64,000 bases of DNA from assembly GCF_000374565.1 (NCBI RefSeq), contig NZ_KB894687.1:237136-301135 (forward strand), written 5' to 3'. This stretch comes from Siminovitchia fordii DSM 16014 = CIP 108821. GTDB lineage: Bacteria > Bacillota > Bacilli > Bacillales > Bacillaceae_C. Made by a program: the position numbers and the translations under genes. The notes under the pieces were generated by a model, which saw nothing but the letters and a program-made list of their open reading frames with translations, was not told the origin of the DNA and made no database searches. Below, in pieces: positions 34,111 through 43,352 of this stretch. The stretch's first letter is position 1, and each line of letters begins with the position of its first letter.

Positions 34111-35808
34111 ATGAGTCCTGCGTTATTGACGATTGGTGCACTTATCTTTTTCTATCTGGGTTATCGATACTATTCCAGGTTTTTGGCAGAGAAGGTCTTC
34201 CAGTTGGATCCGAATTTTATTACCCCTGCACATGAGTACAAAGATGGAGTGGATCATGTTCCGACAAATAAATTTGTTCTATGGGGGCACCATTTCAGTT
34301 CTGTGGCAGGAGCTGCTCCAATTGTCGGTCCTGCGATCGCCATGATTTGGGGCTGGGGGCCTGCTTTGCTCTGGGTTGTTTTAGGAACTGTTTTTTTTGC
34401 TGGTATCCACGACTTTGGCACTCTTTGGGCATCAGTCCGAAATAAAGGAAAGTCTGTAGGCGTTATTACGCATTCAGTCATTGGTCCAAGAGCAAAAGGT
34501 TTGTTTTTATTAGTGATTTTCTTCCTGCTTTTATTAGTGAACGCTGTATTTGCCGTGACTATCGCCAATTTGTTCACCGCTTTTCCAGAAAGTGTTCTTC
34601 CATATTGGCTTCAGGTACCTGTCGCAGTTGCCATCGGTTTTTTGGTGTATAAGCGCGGAGTCGGATTATTCTGGCCCTCTATCATTGGTCTTGTCCTATT
34701 ATTTCTGTTTATTTTTATTGGAGCGAGTGCCCCGCTGCCTCTGCCGGAGACAATGATGGGGATATCTTCGACAGCCTGGTGGGTTATTATCATGTTGATT
34801 TACGGTGCTGTAGCCTCAAGGCTTCCTGTCTGGACACTTCTTCAGCCCCGTGATTATATCAACTCACATATGCTATTCCTTGGCCTGATTATTATTTATC
34901 TTGGCTTGTTCGTAAGCCGCCCCGAATTTGTCGCTCCTTTTTACAATACGGATGTACCAGCCGGAACACCTCCGATCTTGCCTCTTTTGTTCGTTACGAT
35001 TGCCTGCGGGGCGATTTCCGGTTTCCATGGGCTTGTAAGTTCAGGTACTTCTTCCAAACAGCTAGATAAGGAGACGGATTCCCGATTTGTCGGCTATTTT
35101 GGGGCCGTAGGTGAAGGAATGCTGGCGCTTGCAGCCATCATGGCAACAGCTGCGGGATTCGCCACCTTTGATGCCTGGAGCCAGCATTATGGATCATGGG
35201 CGTCAGCAAGTGCGGGCGGAACAGCCGCATTTGTTACAGGAGCAGGAAGCTTTTTATCAAGCCTCGGTATATCCTCCGTTATTGGTACAACTTTTATTTC
35301 TATCATGGTCGTTGCGTTTGCCGCTACAACTTTGGACACATCCATGAGACTGCAGAGATTCATTTTATCTGAGATAGGTGAACAGTATCGGATTGAACCG
35401 CTGAAAAGTTCAAATTTCAGTACAGTCATCGCCTTTTTAAGCTGCGTGGCACTCGCATTTTTGGCCGATCCTTCCAATCCGGGAGCTGGGGGAATGGTGC
35501 TTTGGCCATTGTTTGGTACCACGAATCAATTGACAGCAGGTTTGTCGCTGCTAGTCATGACTGTTCTGCTTTGGAGAATGGGGAGAAACTTCATTCACGC
35601 TTTAATCCCACTGATTGTCGTGGTTTCTGCGACAACTGTCAGTATGGTAATCAATATTTCCAATTATATAAAAGACGGGAATACACTTCTGGTTATAGTC
35701 GGAACACTCATTCTTGCTTTGAACATCTGGCTCATCCTCGAAGGGGTTGCTGCAGTCAGAAGGGAAAAGAATTCGCGGATTCCGCCTGCACCACCTATGA
35801 CTCAGTAA
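34111..35808 (+). CDS. cstA: Carbon starvation protein CstA family transporter
   Basis: 565 residues, about 15 or more hydrophobic segments. CstA signatures: NKFVLWGHHFSSVAGAAPIVGPAIA near residue 55, GIHDFGTLWASVRNKGKS near 95, ISGFHGLVSSGTSSKQL near 305, TLDTSMRLQR near 410, LWPLFGTTNQLTAG near 465. CstA proteins import peptides or pyruvate during carbon limitation. Followed 21 bp later by a small CC-ending protein and an ArsA-type ATPase, a grouping that suggests a functional unit. Confidence 0.92.
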   Translation: MSPALLTIGALIFFYLGYRYYSRFLAEKVFQLDPNFITPAHEYKDGVDHVPTNKFVLWGHHFSSVAGAAPIVGPAIAMIWGWGPALLWVVLGTVFFAGIHDFGTLWASVRNKGKSVGVITHSVIGPRAKGLFLLVIFFLLLLVNAVFAVTIANLFTAFPESVLPYWLQVPVAVAIGFLVYKRGVGLFWPSIIGLVLLFLFIFIGASAPLPLPETMMGISSTAWWVIIMLIYGAVASRLPVWTLLQPRDYINSHMLFLGLIIIYLGLFVSRPEFVAPFYNTDVPAGTPPILPLLFVTIACGAISGFHGLVSSGTSSKQLDKETDSRFVGYFGAVGEGMLALAAIMATAAGFATFDAWSQHYGSWASASAGGTAAFVTGAGSFLSSLGISSVIGTTFISIMVVAFAATTLDTSMRLQRFILSEIGEQYRIEPLKSSNFSTVIAFLSCVALAFLADPSNPGAGGMVLWPLFGTTNQLTAGLSLLVMTVLLWRMGRNFIHALIPLIVVVSATTVSMVINISNYIKDGNTLLVIVGTLILALNIWLILEGVAAVRREKNSRIPPAPPMTQ

Positions 35809-35829
35809 TAGAAAAAGGAGTTAAACTAA

Positions 35830-36108
35830 ATGGAACACATCATAGATCGATTCAATAACCTTTTTAAGCAAATCAGACATTTTTACACTGAAATGTACTA
35901 TGTCCCATATCGGCAAACGATGAAGAGGCAGATCCAAAGAAGAGACGATATGTTTAAAATGCTTGTCATGTCCGAAATGCTTGGCCTTCCTAACCCTGTT
36001 TCTTATTACACACTGGAATTGATGCCATTCATGCTGGAGGATTTTCATGAATGGCATACAAGAATGGGAATGGAAAAATCTCCATTGGAGGGTTTTCGCT
36101 GTTGTTAA
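35830..36108 (+). CDS. Small 'cory-CC-star'-type protein ending Cys-Cys
   Basis: 92 residues, no signal peptide or clear membrane span but amphipathic. The C-terminus SPLEGFRCC ends in two cysteines directly before the stop, the trait that names the CC-star family seen next to ArsA-type ATPases. Preceded by HEWHTRMGME. Its stop overlaps the ATPase start (TTGTTAA), so the two are translationally coupled. Role unknown; a redox, metal-binding or tail-recognition role for the terminal Cys pair is inference. Confidence 0.65.
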   Translation: MEHIIDRFNNLFKQIRHFYTEMYYVPYRQTMKRQIQRRDDMFKMLVMSEMLGLPNPVSYYTLELMPFMLEDFHEWHTRMGMEKSPLEGFRCC

Positions 36109-37142
36109 AATCATTTTTTAATAAAAGGGAAAAAGGAAAGCGCAGGCAGTCGGAAAGTCAATCCGATTTGAACCCGAATTCAATGAAGATAAGATTTTTT
36201 GGAGGAAAAGGTGGAGTGGGGAAGACAACCTGCTCCGCCATCTTCGCCTGTTCATTGGCTGAAAAAGGCTATCGGACCTTACTCGTTTCGACAGATCCTG
36301 CCCATTCATTGGGAGATTTGCTTGGTGTGAATGCCCAAAAAGTGCATAAGGCTGCTCCAGGTTTATGGGTGAAAGAAATAAACAGTGAAGAAGCAAATGA
36401 AAACTACATCAAGGAAGTGAAGGGAAACCTGGAAAAATTGACAGCGCCGGAAATGTGGAAAGAAGTGGAGCGACAGATCGATTTAGCCAAAAACTCACCC
36501 GGAGCCGATGAAGCTGCACTGTTTGATGAGTTGGTTAAAGTAATTCTTGATGCCCAAGGAACTTATGACCAGGTTGTTTTCGATACGGCCCCTACCGGGC
36601 ATACGCTTCGGCTTTTATCGCTGCCCGAGCTGATGGAAGCGTGGATGGATGGAATGATGGTCCAGAGACGGAAATCACAGGACATGAACCGGATGCTGAG
36701 TAATATTGCCGGAGTCAGGGAAGAGGAGCCTGTTGATATGGTCTTTGATATTTTACAGAGAAGAAAATATAGATTCACTATGGCGAAAGAGCATTTACTG
36801 AACCCGGTAACGACATCATTCTATTTTGTTTTAAATCCGGAGAGGCTTCCGATCATAGAGACGGAAAAAGCCATTAACATTCTTGAAAAGCACCATATAC
36901 CCATTGGAGGTATTGTTGTAAACCGCATATTGCCGGAACATGCCGATGGACAGTTTATCGAAAAACGCCGCGAACAGGAACAGATATATTTGGATGAGAT
37001 TCATGAAAAGTTTAACCGCCTTGATAAAGTTTATATACCAATGTCTACCGCGGATATAAAAGGGCTTGAGGAAATCAAGGGAATGACCGGTCTTTTTTCG
37101 CATTTTAATAACTCTGAGGGAACAAAGGAAAACAATCCTTAA
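36102..37142 (+). CDS. ArsA/Get3-family ATPase
   Basis: About 346 residues, one ATPase domain. Deviant Walker A GGKGGVGKTT near residue 35, switch I DPAHSLGDLL near 60, switch II DTAPTGHTLRLLSLP near 165. The ArsA duplication and the arsenite-binding Cys triad are not seen, so it resembles Get3-like single-domain members rather than arsenical pumps. The likely start is TTG 36102 (9 nt after GGAGGG) overlapping the upstream stop; earlier codons lie inside the upstream gene. Probably acts with the CC-ending protein and CstA. Confidence 0.83.
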   Translation: MLKSFFNKREKGKRRQSESQSDLNPNSMKIRFFGGKGGVGKTTCSAIFACSLAEKGYRTLLVSTDPAHSLGDLLGVNAQKVHKAAPGLWVKEINSEEANENYIKEVKGNLEKLTAPEMWKEVERQIDLAKNSPGADEAALFDELVKVILDAQGTYDQVVFDTAPTGHTLRLLSLPELMEAWMDGMMVQRRKSQDMNRMLSNIAGVREEEPVDMVFDILQRRKYRFTMAKEHLLNPVTTSFYFVLNPERLPIIETEKAINILEKHHIPIGGIVVNRILPEHADGQFIEKRREQEQIYLDEIHEKFNRLDKVYIPMSTADIKGLEEIKGMTGLFSHFNNSEGTKENNP

Positions 37143-37149
37143 TTAGACT

Positions 37150-37175
37150 TAAAACATTCTTGCTTCTGCCGATAT
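37150..37175 (+). promoter_or_regulatory. SigD (flagellar) promoter of motAB
   Basis: TAAA at 37150-37153, 14-bp spacer, then a perfect GCCGATAT at 37168-37175, matching the sigma-D consensus. It lies 38 bp before the motA start. Confidence 0.85.
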
Positions 37176-37212
37176 TATAGACAAGACATTTTATAAGTAT
37201 AGGGTGAAGCAA

Positions 37213-38013
37213 ATGGATAAAACATCATTGATTGGGGTTGTTCTTGGAGTCATTGCCGTTGGGGTGGGTATGGTTTTGAAAGGTGTAGACGTTACGGCAT
37301 TGCTGAACCCGGCAGCTATGCTGGTTATTTTTGTAGGTACGGCTGCCAGCGTCACAATCGCCTTTCCATCATCAGAGATTAAAAGAGTCCCTAAACTGTT
37401 GGGGATCATTTTCAAAGAAAAGAAGATGCCGACACCAAAGGAATTGATTACCCTTTTTTCAGAAATGGCGCAACTGGCAAGAAGGGAAGGATTGCTTGCC
37501 CTTGAGGCGGAAATGGAAAAAATCGATGAACCTTTTTTAAAGCAGGGCCTATTAATGGCGGTTGACGGTCAGAGTGCCGACTACATACGCGAAGTTCTAA
37601 ATGATGAAATCGACGCGATGGAGGAACGGCATGCAGCTGGGGCGCAAATTTTTACACAGGCAGGCACTTACGCGCCCACATTGGGAGTGCTTGGGGCTGT
37701 AATCGGGTTGATTGCAGCTTTGGGCAACATGGAAAATACAGATGAGCTGGGGGCAGCTATTTCAGCAGCGTTTGTAGCGACCCTTTTTGGGATTTTTACG
37801 GGGTACGTATTATGGCATCCATTTGCGAATAAATTAAAGAGAAAATCTCATGAAGAAGTTAGGTTGAAAGAAATGATGGTAGATGGGATATTATCTATTC
37901 TGGAAGGCGAGGCGCCGAGAATGATAGAGCAGAAGCTGTCTTCATATCTTCCGGAAGCCCAACGCAAAGAATTGCAAAATGAAAGCGAAGTGGCGTCAAA
38001 TGTCCAAGCGTAG
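37213..38013 (+). CDS. motA: Flagellar stator protein MotA
   Basis: 266 residues with four membrane spans: two N-terminal (LIGVVLGVIAVGVGMVL, LNPAAMLVIFVGTAASVTIA), a cytosolic loop (80-150), and two C-terminal (AGTYAPTLGVLGAVIGLIAAL with the conserved Pro, FVATLFGIFTGYVLWHPFA). Couples ion flow to flagellar rotation together with MotB. ATG at 37213 follows AGGGTG. Overlaps motB by 14 bp. Confidence 0.93.
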   Translation: MDKTSLIGVVLGVIAVGVGMVLKGVDVTALLNPAAMLVIFVGTAASVTIAFPSSEIKRVPKLLGIIFKEKKMPTPKELITLFSEMAQLARREGLLALEAEMEKIDEPFLKQGLLMAVDGQSADYIREVLNDEIDAMEERHAAGAQIFTQAGTYAPTLGVLGAVIGLIAALGNMENTDELGAAISAAFVATLFGIFTGYVLWHPFANKLKRKSHEEVRLKEMMVDGILSILEGEAPRMIEQKLSSYLPEAQRKELQNESEVASNVQA

Positions 38014-38764
38014 AAGAAAAAAGAGGACTGAAGAGGAGCTCGGGGAATCTTGGCTTCTACCATATGCGGACTTGATGACATTGCTCCTTGCACTTTTTAT
38101 TGTTTTGTTTGCAGCAAGTTCTGTTGACGCACAGAAATTTCAACAAATATCGAAAGTATTCAGTGGGATTTTCGTTGGCGGCGATGGACCGGTGGAGTTT
38201 GAAAAGCCGTTGGAAGTTGAAGAGCAGGTTGATGAAACGGATGACGGTAAGAATGATCCGGCGGAGCAGTTCACAGATGAACTGGCCGACTTGAAAATCC
38301 TTGAGGCGCTTAAAAAGAAGGTGGATAATTACATCCAGGAAAAAAATTATGAGGACAAGTTTTCCACTTCACTGACTTCGGAAGGGTTACTGATCAGAAT
38401 CAATGACAGCGTATTATTCAAATCTGGCAGTGCCGATGTAAGGGAAAGCGACAAAAAAACAGCAAACGAACTTGCGGCATTGCTTGAAATGGAATTGCCG
38501 CGGAGTGTAATTATCAGTGGACATACTGACAATGTTCCAATTAAAAACTCGGAATTCCAGTCTAACTGGGAACTGAGCGTCATGAGGGCAGTCAATTTCA
38601 TGAAAGTGCTGCTTGAAGATGAAAAATTGGACCCCCGTTTGTTCAGCGCAAAAGGGTTTGGTGAATTCCAGCCCATCGCGGATAATAATACCGCAAAGGG
38701 AAGGGAAGCCAATCGGCGGGTGGAAGTTCTTATTGAGCCTTATACACCAGATGAAGATAAATGA
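38000..38764 (+). CDS. motB: Flagellar stator protein MotB
   Basis: 254 residues. A basic N-terminus (SKRRRKKR), one span with the ion-carrying Asp in LLPYADLMTLLLALFIVLFAA, a Glu-rich plug/linker, and an OmpA-like peptidoglycan-binding domain (SGHTDNVPIKNSEFQSNWELS, NRRVEVLI). The span sequence fits proton-type MotB rather than sodium-type MotS. Start ATG 38000 lies within the end of motA. Confidence 0.93.
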   Translation: MSKRRRKKRTEEELGESWLLPYADLMTLLLALFIVLFAASSVDAQKFQQISKVFSGIFVGGDGPVEFEKPLEVEEQVDETDDGKNDPAEQFTDELADLKILEALKKKVDNYIQEKNYEDKFSTSLTSEGLLIRINDSVLFKSGSADVRESDKKTANELAALLEMELPRSVIISGHTDNVPIKNSEFQSNWELSVMRAVNFMKVLLEDEKLDPRLFSAKGFGEFQPIADNNTAKGREANRRVEVLIEPYTPDEDK

Positions 38765-38802
38765 AGCATACAGCAGATTTCACTGTTGTATGCTTTAATT
38801 TT
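38765..38802 (+). terminator. Terminator of motAB
   Basis: AAGCATACAGCAG / TGTTGTATGCTT stem then TAATTTTTTG, immediately after the motB stop. Confidence 0.8.
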
Positions 38803-39182
38803 TTGATACATTGTCAAGATGAAGGGGATTTTGGTGAAAAGTGAAATATGTCATAGAGATTGTTTATGCAGTTTTAAATCTATTATTTCTCGGGAAATAC
38901 AAGCTTGAGGCCTCCAAGTGATTGTTACATAAGAAAAACAAAGCCCCATGTATCTAGAATGGAGTGTCTTCATCGATGAAAACGTACAAAATAGTGAGAG
39001 AGTGCCTTCTTTTAGGGGCAAAGCTGGGCGCTTCAGGAGGTGGAGTTTGCCTTCAGCAGTCATTTGCCGAAGGCAGGCTCAAAAAGCGATGTACTCCGCT
39101 TCGATTTCTTAGGCAGGTGACCTGTCCGGTTGAAGGATAATGTGCTAAGAAAGATATTCACAACTTGGCGTTAGTTCCCACC
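38803..39182. other. Intergenic, nothing recognised
   Basis: No gene with a ribosome-binding site on either strand. A short inverted repeat (CTTCAG..., TTGCCGAAGGCA) around 39046-39076 is not followed by a T-run. Confidence 0.4.
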
Positions 39183-39183
39183 C

Positions 39184-39212
39184 CATAAAAAACCCTCTTA
39201 GAACAGAGGGTG
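39184..39212 (-). terminator. Terminator of mtnE
   Basis: ACCCTCT / AGAGGGT with short loop, followed on the minus strand by TTTTTTATGG. Confidence 0.82.
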
Positions 39213-39221
39213 AATAGACAC

Positions 39222-40394
39222 TTAAAATATATCTAATTTTTTTATTCTCCGAGCCGCTTCCTGCAGCCGCTCATCAGATGTCAACAGCCCTACCCTTACA
39301 TAACCTTCCCCATATTCTCCAAAGCCGATTCCAGGTGCTACGGCAACATAAGCCTTTTCCAGTAGCAGGTCAGCGAATTCTTCGGAAGTATATCCTTCCG
39401 GCACCTTCAACCAGGAAAAAAAAGACCCTTTGGGTGACCTTACATCCCAGCCTATTTCCTGAAGGCTTGAAATGAATATATCTCTTCTTTTTTCATACAT
39501 GGCACTTATTTCTTTAGCAGCCTTCTGTGAACCTAAAAGTGCTTCCGTAGCAGCATCTTGTACAGCACCGAACAGACTGACATATAGGTGGTCCTGCATC
39601 AAATTGATCGCTTCTATCACCGATGCATTTCCTACAGCAAACGCAATCCGCCAACCAGCCATATTATATGTTTTGGAGAATGTGTAAATTTCAACGCCTG
39701 TTTCTTTTGCCCCATCGACTTGAAGAAAGCTCAAAGGTTTTTTTCCATCGAATCCAATGCTCCCATAAGCAAAGTCATGAACGACACAAATGTCATGTTT
39801 GGCAGCAAATTCGACTGTTTGCCGGAAGAATGTTTCATTGGCGACTGCACCTGTTGGATTATTCGGATAGTTCAGTATCATCATTTTTGCTTTTTTTGCT
39901 GTTTCTTCCGAGATGCTGTCGAAAGAAGGGAGGAAGTCATTTTCTTCTTTTAACGGCATCATTTCCATATGTACGTTCGCAAGGGTGGCACCAGACCAAT
40001 AATCCGGATAACCTGGATCGGGAACCAGCATCGTATCACCTGGATTCAAAAGGCATTGAGGCAGCTCAACAAGGCCTGCTTTCCCCCCGAATAAGATAGC
40101 TATTTCTTTTTCAGGGTTGAGAAGGACACCGTATTCTCTTTGATAAAATTCAGCAGCAGCCTTTTTCAATTCCAGTTTCCCGCGAAAAGGAGGGTATTTA
40201 TGATTTTCAGGATGGTCAGCCGCCAGCTTGAGGCGTTCCACGATATGTTTAGGGGTCGGCTGGTCGGGGTTTCCCTGGCCCAGGTTAATCACATCATGGC
40301 CTTTTGCCCTTATGCTATTCACCTTTTGAACAAGCGATGCGAAAAATTGTTTTGGCAGACTTTTAAGAAGCCGGGACTGTTCGAACGTTTTCAA
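39222..40394 (-). CDS. mtnE: PLP-dependent aminotransferase, probably methionine transaminase MtnE
   Basis: 390 residues, fold-type I class I/II aminotransferase. The start LLKSLPKQFFASLVQKVN and DVINLGQGNPDQPTP are typical of MtnE; NYPNNPTGA near residue 180 and the PLP lysine in TFSKTYNMAGWRIAFAVG near residue 240 are intact. Last step of the methionine salvage pathway (ketomethiobutyrate to methionine). No S-box is seen upstream and no other mtn genes are adjacent. Start is TTG at 40394 or 40397, after AAGGTGAT. Confidence 0.8.
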   Translation of the reverse strand: MKTFEQSRLLKSLPKQFFASLVQKVNSIRAKGHDVINLGQGNPDQPTPKHIVERLKLAADHPENHKYPPFRGKLELKKAAAEFYQREYGVLLNPEKEIAILFGGKAGLVELPQCLLNPGDTMLVPDPGYPDYWSGATLANVHMEMMPLKEENDFLPSFDSISEETAKKAKMMILNYPNNPTGAVANETFFRQTVEFAAKHDICVVHDFAYGSIGFDGKKPLSFLQVDGAKETGVEIYTFSKTYNMAGWRIAFAVGNASVIEAINLMQDHLYVSLFGAVQDAATEALLGSQKAAKEISAMYEKRRDIFISSLQEIGWDVRSPKGSFFSWLKVPEGYTSEEFADLLLEKAYVAVAPGIGFGEYGEGYVRVGLLTSDERLQEAARRIKKLDIF

Positions 40395-40492
40395 CAATAT
40401 CACCTTTCTTTATTAAGAGTATTTTCATAGCTAGGATTCTATTAATCAAGATGTTATCCTTTCACATACCGCATGTAAAGGACAGATAGAAA

Positions 40493-40515
40493 AAGAGAGC
40501 CATTTAAAGGCTCTC
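40493..40515 (-). terminator. Terminator of the DUF1128 gene
   Basis: GAGAGCC / GGCTCTC stem with ATTTAAA loop; on the minus strand followed by TTTTTCT. Confidence 0.8.
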
Positions 40516-40533
40516 ACTGCGAAAAATATCCAC

Positions 40534-40767
40534 TCAGACCTTTCGAAGCCTACCTATCTCTTCTGCCAACGCCTGCATCTCACTTGGACTAAAATGTTCT
40601 TTTTTCATGACCATCTCGTAAATTTCGCATAATTCTTCATACATTTCATTGTTGATGTTTTCCGGCCTCATGGCCGCTGCATTGACCATACGTAACTTTT
40701 CTGTAATTTGGCCAATGATATACTCAATATTCTCAGGTGTGTTCTTGGATAGATCCACTCGTTTCAT
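40534..40767 (-). CDS. yfkK: DUF1128 protein (YfkK-like)
   Basis: 77 residues, acidic and helical: [27 protein letters not shown], then [33 protein letters not shown], the DUF1128 pattern. Conserved small cytosolic Bacillus protein, function unknown. The GAGAGG box touches the first ATG, so a GTG at 40755 (start DLSKN) is a real alternative. Neighbour to yfkH homologue nearby supports the name. Confidence 0.78.
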   Translation of the reverse strand: MKRVDLSKNTPENIEYIIGQITEKLRMVNAAAMRPENINNEMYEELCEIYEMVMKKEHFSPSEMQALAEEIGRLRKV

Positions 40768-40827
40768 CCTCTCGGGCTATATTATGATTATAATGATTTC
40801 ACGCACGCGATCCGTTGTCAATATAAA

Positions 40828-40852
40828 ATGCCTTTCCGATACCGGAAAGGCA
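40828..40852 (-). terminator. Terminator of the alanine/sodium symporter gene
   Basis: TGCCTTTCCG / CGGAAAGGCA stem with ATAC loop; TTTTA follows on the minus strand. Confidence 0.8.
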
Positions 40853-40859
40853 GAAAAGT

Positions 40860-42221
40860 TTATGCAGACTCTTTTCTTGCTTCAGCTTTTTCTTCTTTAA
40901 TTTTATCCAAGGTTCTTTTAGTCTCATATACTACAACGCCTGATAGTCCCAATAGCCCGATCAAGTTCGGAATGGCCATGAGTCCATTCATGACGTCGGC
41001 AAATGTCCAGACAATGTCGAGGCTTGTGACAGCACCGACAAAGACCATGGCAACGAAAACGATGCGGTAGTAAATGACGCTTTTGACGCTGAAAAGATAG
41101 GAGAAACATTTTTCTCCATAATAGGACCAGCCCAAGATAGTAGACGAGGCAAAGAATAATAGACCAAGAGCAACTATGATTGAACCTGTATTCCCCAGAA
41201 AGTGGCCGAATGATGCGGAGGTCAAATCACCGGCTGCAATATCTCCATCATACAGTCCTCCCATGACAATTGTGATACCTGTGATGGAACAGATGACCAA
41301 AGTATCGATGAACACTTGTGTCATGGATACAAGAGCTTGTCTTCCAGGCAAATCTGTTTTTGCTGCGGCTGCCGCAATCGGAGCAGAACCAAGACCCGCT
41401 TCATTCGAGAAAATACCTCTAGCGACCCCGTAACGGATAACCGCACCGATGGCACCGCCCGCGACGGCTTTTCCAGTAAATGCATCAGATAGGATAAGTG
41501 CTACTGCTCCTGGAATCAGATTAATATTCATGATTAAAACAATAAGTCCTCCGATGATGTAAAATGCAGCCATGAATGGAACAAAAAATGCAGTAACCTT
41601 ACCGATACTTTTTATTCCTCCGATAATGGAGAGGCCGGCAAATATGACCAAAGCCAAACCAGTTATCCATTCGTTAATATTAAAGGTGGTCTTTACAACA
41701 GTAGAGACTGCATTTGATTGAACGAGATTTCCGATTCCAAATGCGGCAAAGGCTCCAAAAATTGCAAACAGGACGCCAAGCCACTTCTGTTTAAGCCCGC
41801 GTTCCAAATAATACATGGGTCCGCCTGACATGAGACCGTTCTTATCTACTATTCTGTATTTGACGGCAAGAATAGCCTCGGCATATTTGGTGGCCATTCC
41901 GAAAAATGCGGATATCCACATCCAAAATACGGCTCCAGGCCCACCCAATACTACAGCCGTCGCAACACCGACAATATTTCCTGTACCCACAGTTGCTGCA
42001 AGTGCTGTCATAAGCGCCTGGAAATGGGATATATCTCCTTCGGAATTCTTGTCTTGCTTGAAGCTAAATGCAAGTTTCAAAGAATATGGCAGCATCCTCA
42101 TTTGGAGAAAACCGATCCTGATGGTCAAATAAATTCCTGTTCCTAGAAGTAGGATAATGAGCGGCAGCCCCCAAACTAAACCGCTTACATATTCGAGAAA
42201 CGCTAAAATCTTTTCAGACAT
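40860..42221 (-). CDS. Sodium:alanine (AGCS) symporter family protein
   Basis: 453 residues with about ten spans. AGCS signatures: FQALMTALAATVGTGNIVGVATAVVLGGPGAVFWMW near residue 68, MWISAFFGMATKYAEAILAVKYR, GGPMYYLERGL near 135, and IFSNEAGLGSAPIAAAAAKT near 270. Imports alanine, glycine or a related amino acid with Na+. ATG at 42221. Divergent from yfkH. Single gene with its own terminator. Confidence 0.9.
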   Translation of the reverse strand: MSEKILAFLEYVSGLVWGLPLIILLLGTGIYLTIRIGFLQMRMLPYSLKLAFSFKQDKNSEGDISHFQALMTALAATVGTGNIVGVATAVVLGGPGAVFWMWISAFFGMATKYAEAILAVKYRIVDKNGLMSGGPMYYLERGLKQKWLGVLFAIFGAFAAFGIGNLVQSNAVSTVVKTTFNINEWITGLALVIFAGLSIIGGIKSIGKVTAFFVPFMAAFYIIGGLIVLIMNINLIPGAVALILSDAFTGKAVAGGAIGAVIRYGVARGIFSNEAGLGSAPIAAAAAKTDLPGRQALVSMTQVFIDTLVICSITGITIVMGGLYDGDIAAGDLTSASFGHFLGNTGSIIVALGLLFFASSTILGWSYYGEKCFSYLFSVKSVIYYRIVFVAMVFVGAVTSLDIVWTFADVMNGLMAIPNLIGLLGLSGVVVYETKRTLDKIKEEKAEARKESA

Positions 42222-42394
42222 TTTACTCCCCCCCTAATGAATTTTATACTAGGATAATTTCCATATACCAATCTTCTGAAAAAATAGAAGGATTGTCAAG
42301 TTGATTTATTCATTTGGAAAAATGTTTTGCTAAGATAGAGAAAGGTAATTATAAAAACAACAGATAAAGCATGAAGTAACGAGGAGTGTTTCAA

Positions 42395-43255
42395 TTGGGA
42401 ATGAAAAAGGTAAAGCGTCGAAAAGAAAGAAATAAAATAATAGATTTTGGAACAGAGATGGCAAGAAGAATCAGTGATAACGATGTGACCGGTTTTGCTG
42501 CCCAACTTTCCTATTTTTTTCTTTTGTCTCTTTTTCCGATGCTGATCTTCCTGTTCACACTCCTGCCATATACTCCGCTGACCCAGCAGGATATATTTCA
42601 TTTGATCAAAGATTTTGCTCCGGCTGAAACCTACACAATGATCAAAAGGACGATATCGGGAATTATGGATAACCGCAGCAGCGGACTGTTGTCCGTCGGG
42701 GTGATAGCTACTCTTTGGGCAGCTTCCAAAGGAATGAATTCCTTAATGAAGTCTTTAAACAGAGCCTATGATGTGGAGGAAAAACGTTCTTTCATAGTGA
42801 GCAGAGGTTTGTCCATCTTATTGACAATAGCCATGATTTTTGTTTTTATCCTTGCATTACTTTTGCCTGTTTTTGGTAAACAGCTCGGTTTATTTATTTT
42901 TTCTTATCTGGGCTTTTCAGGTGAGTTTCTGAAAATTTGGAGCGTTATACGGTGGGTGCTGACTCCAGTGATCTTATTTTTAGTTTTTCTAGCAGTTTAT
43001 TATTTAGCGCCAAGTGTGAAAGTCCGGTTTGCAACCGCTGTCCCGGGTTCGATTTTTGCAAGCATTGGTTGGATTGTAGTTTCACTCGGTTTCTCATTTT
43101 ATGTATCAAACTTTGGAAATTATACAGCAATGTACGGAAGTATCGGAACGATCATCGTCTTGATGCTGTGGTTTTATTTCTCGGCCATCATTATTATGAT
43201 CGGAGGAGAAATCAACTCTTATTTTACGGATATTCAGGGAAGATATAATGAATGA
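42395..43255 (+). CDS. yfkH: YihY/YfkH-family membrane protein
   Basis: 286 residues, about six membrane spans, family formerly called ribonuclease BN or BrkB. Signatures: FAAQLSYFFLLSLFPMLIFLFTLLPY near residue 35, LWAASKGMNSLMKSLNRAYD near 105, YLAPSVKVRFATAVPGSIFASIGWIVVS near 200, and YGSIGTIIVLMLWFYFSAIIIMIGGEIN at the end. Role in Bacillus unclear. Start TTG at 42395, 8 nt after GAGGAG. Confidence 0.88.
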   Translation: MGMKKVKRRKERNKIIDFGTEMARRISDNDVTGFAAQLSYFFLLSLFPMLIFLFTLLPYTPLTQQDIFHLIKDFAPAETYTMIKRTISGIMDNRSSGLLSVGVIATLWAASKGMNSLMKSLNRAYDVEEKRSFIVSRGLSILLTIAMIFVFILALLLPVFGKQLGLFIFSYLGFSGEFLKIWSVIRWVLTPVILFLVFLAVYYLAPSVKVRFATAVPGSIFASIGWIVVSLGFSFYVSNFGNYTAMYGSIGTIIVLMLWFYFSAIIIMIGGEINSYFTDIQGRYNE

Positions 43256-43352
43256 AATGATTGGATTGGGGCTGGCAGGCTTTGATGTGTCCGTTACAAG
43301 GGAAAAATTGGTATAATTCATTTGTGATTTTTGGCGAAAACAAAGGGGGAAA

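Noticed and set aside
36051..36101. N-terminal extension of the ArsA-type ATPase to the upstream ATG
   Set aside because: These codons lie inside the coupled upstream gene and have no ribosome-binding site; the TTG at 36102 has one.
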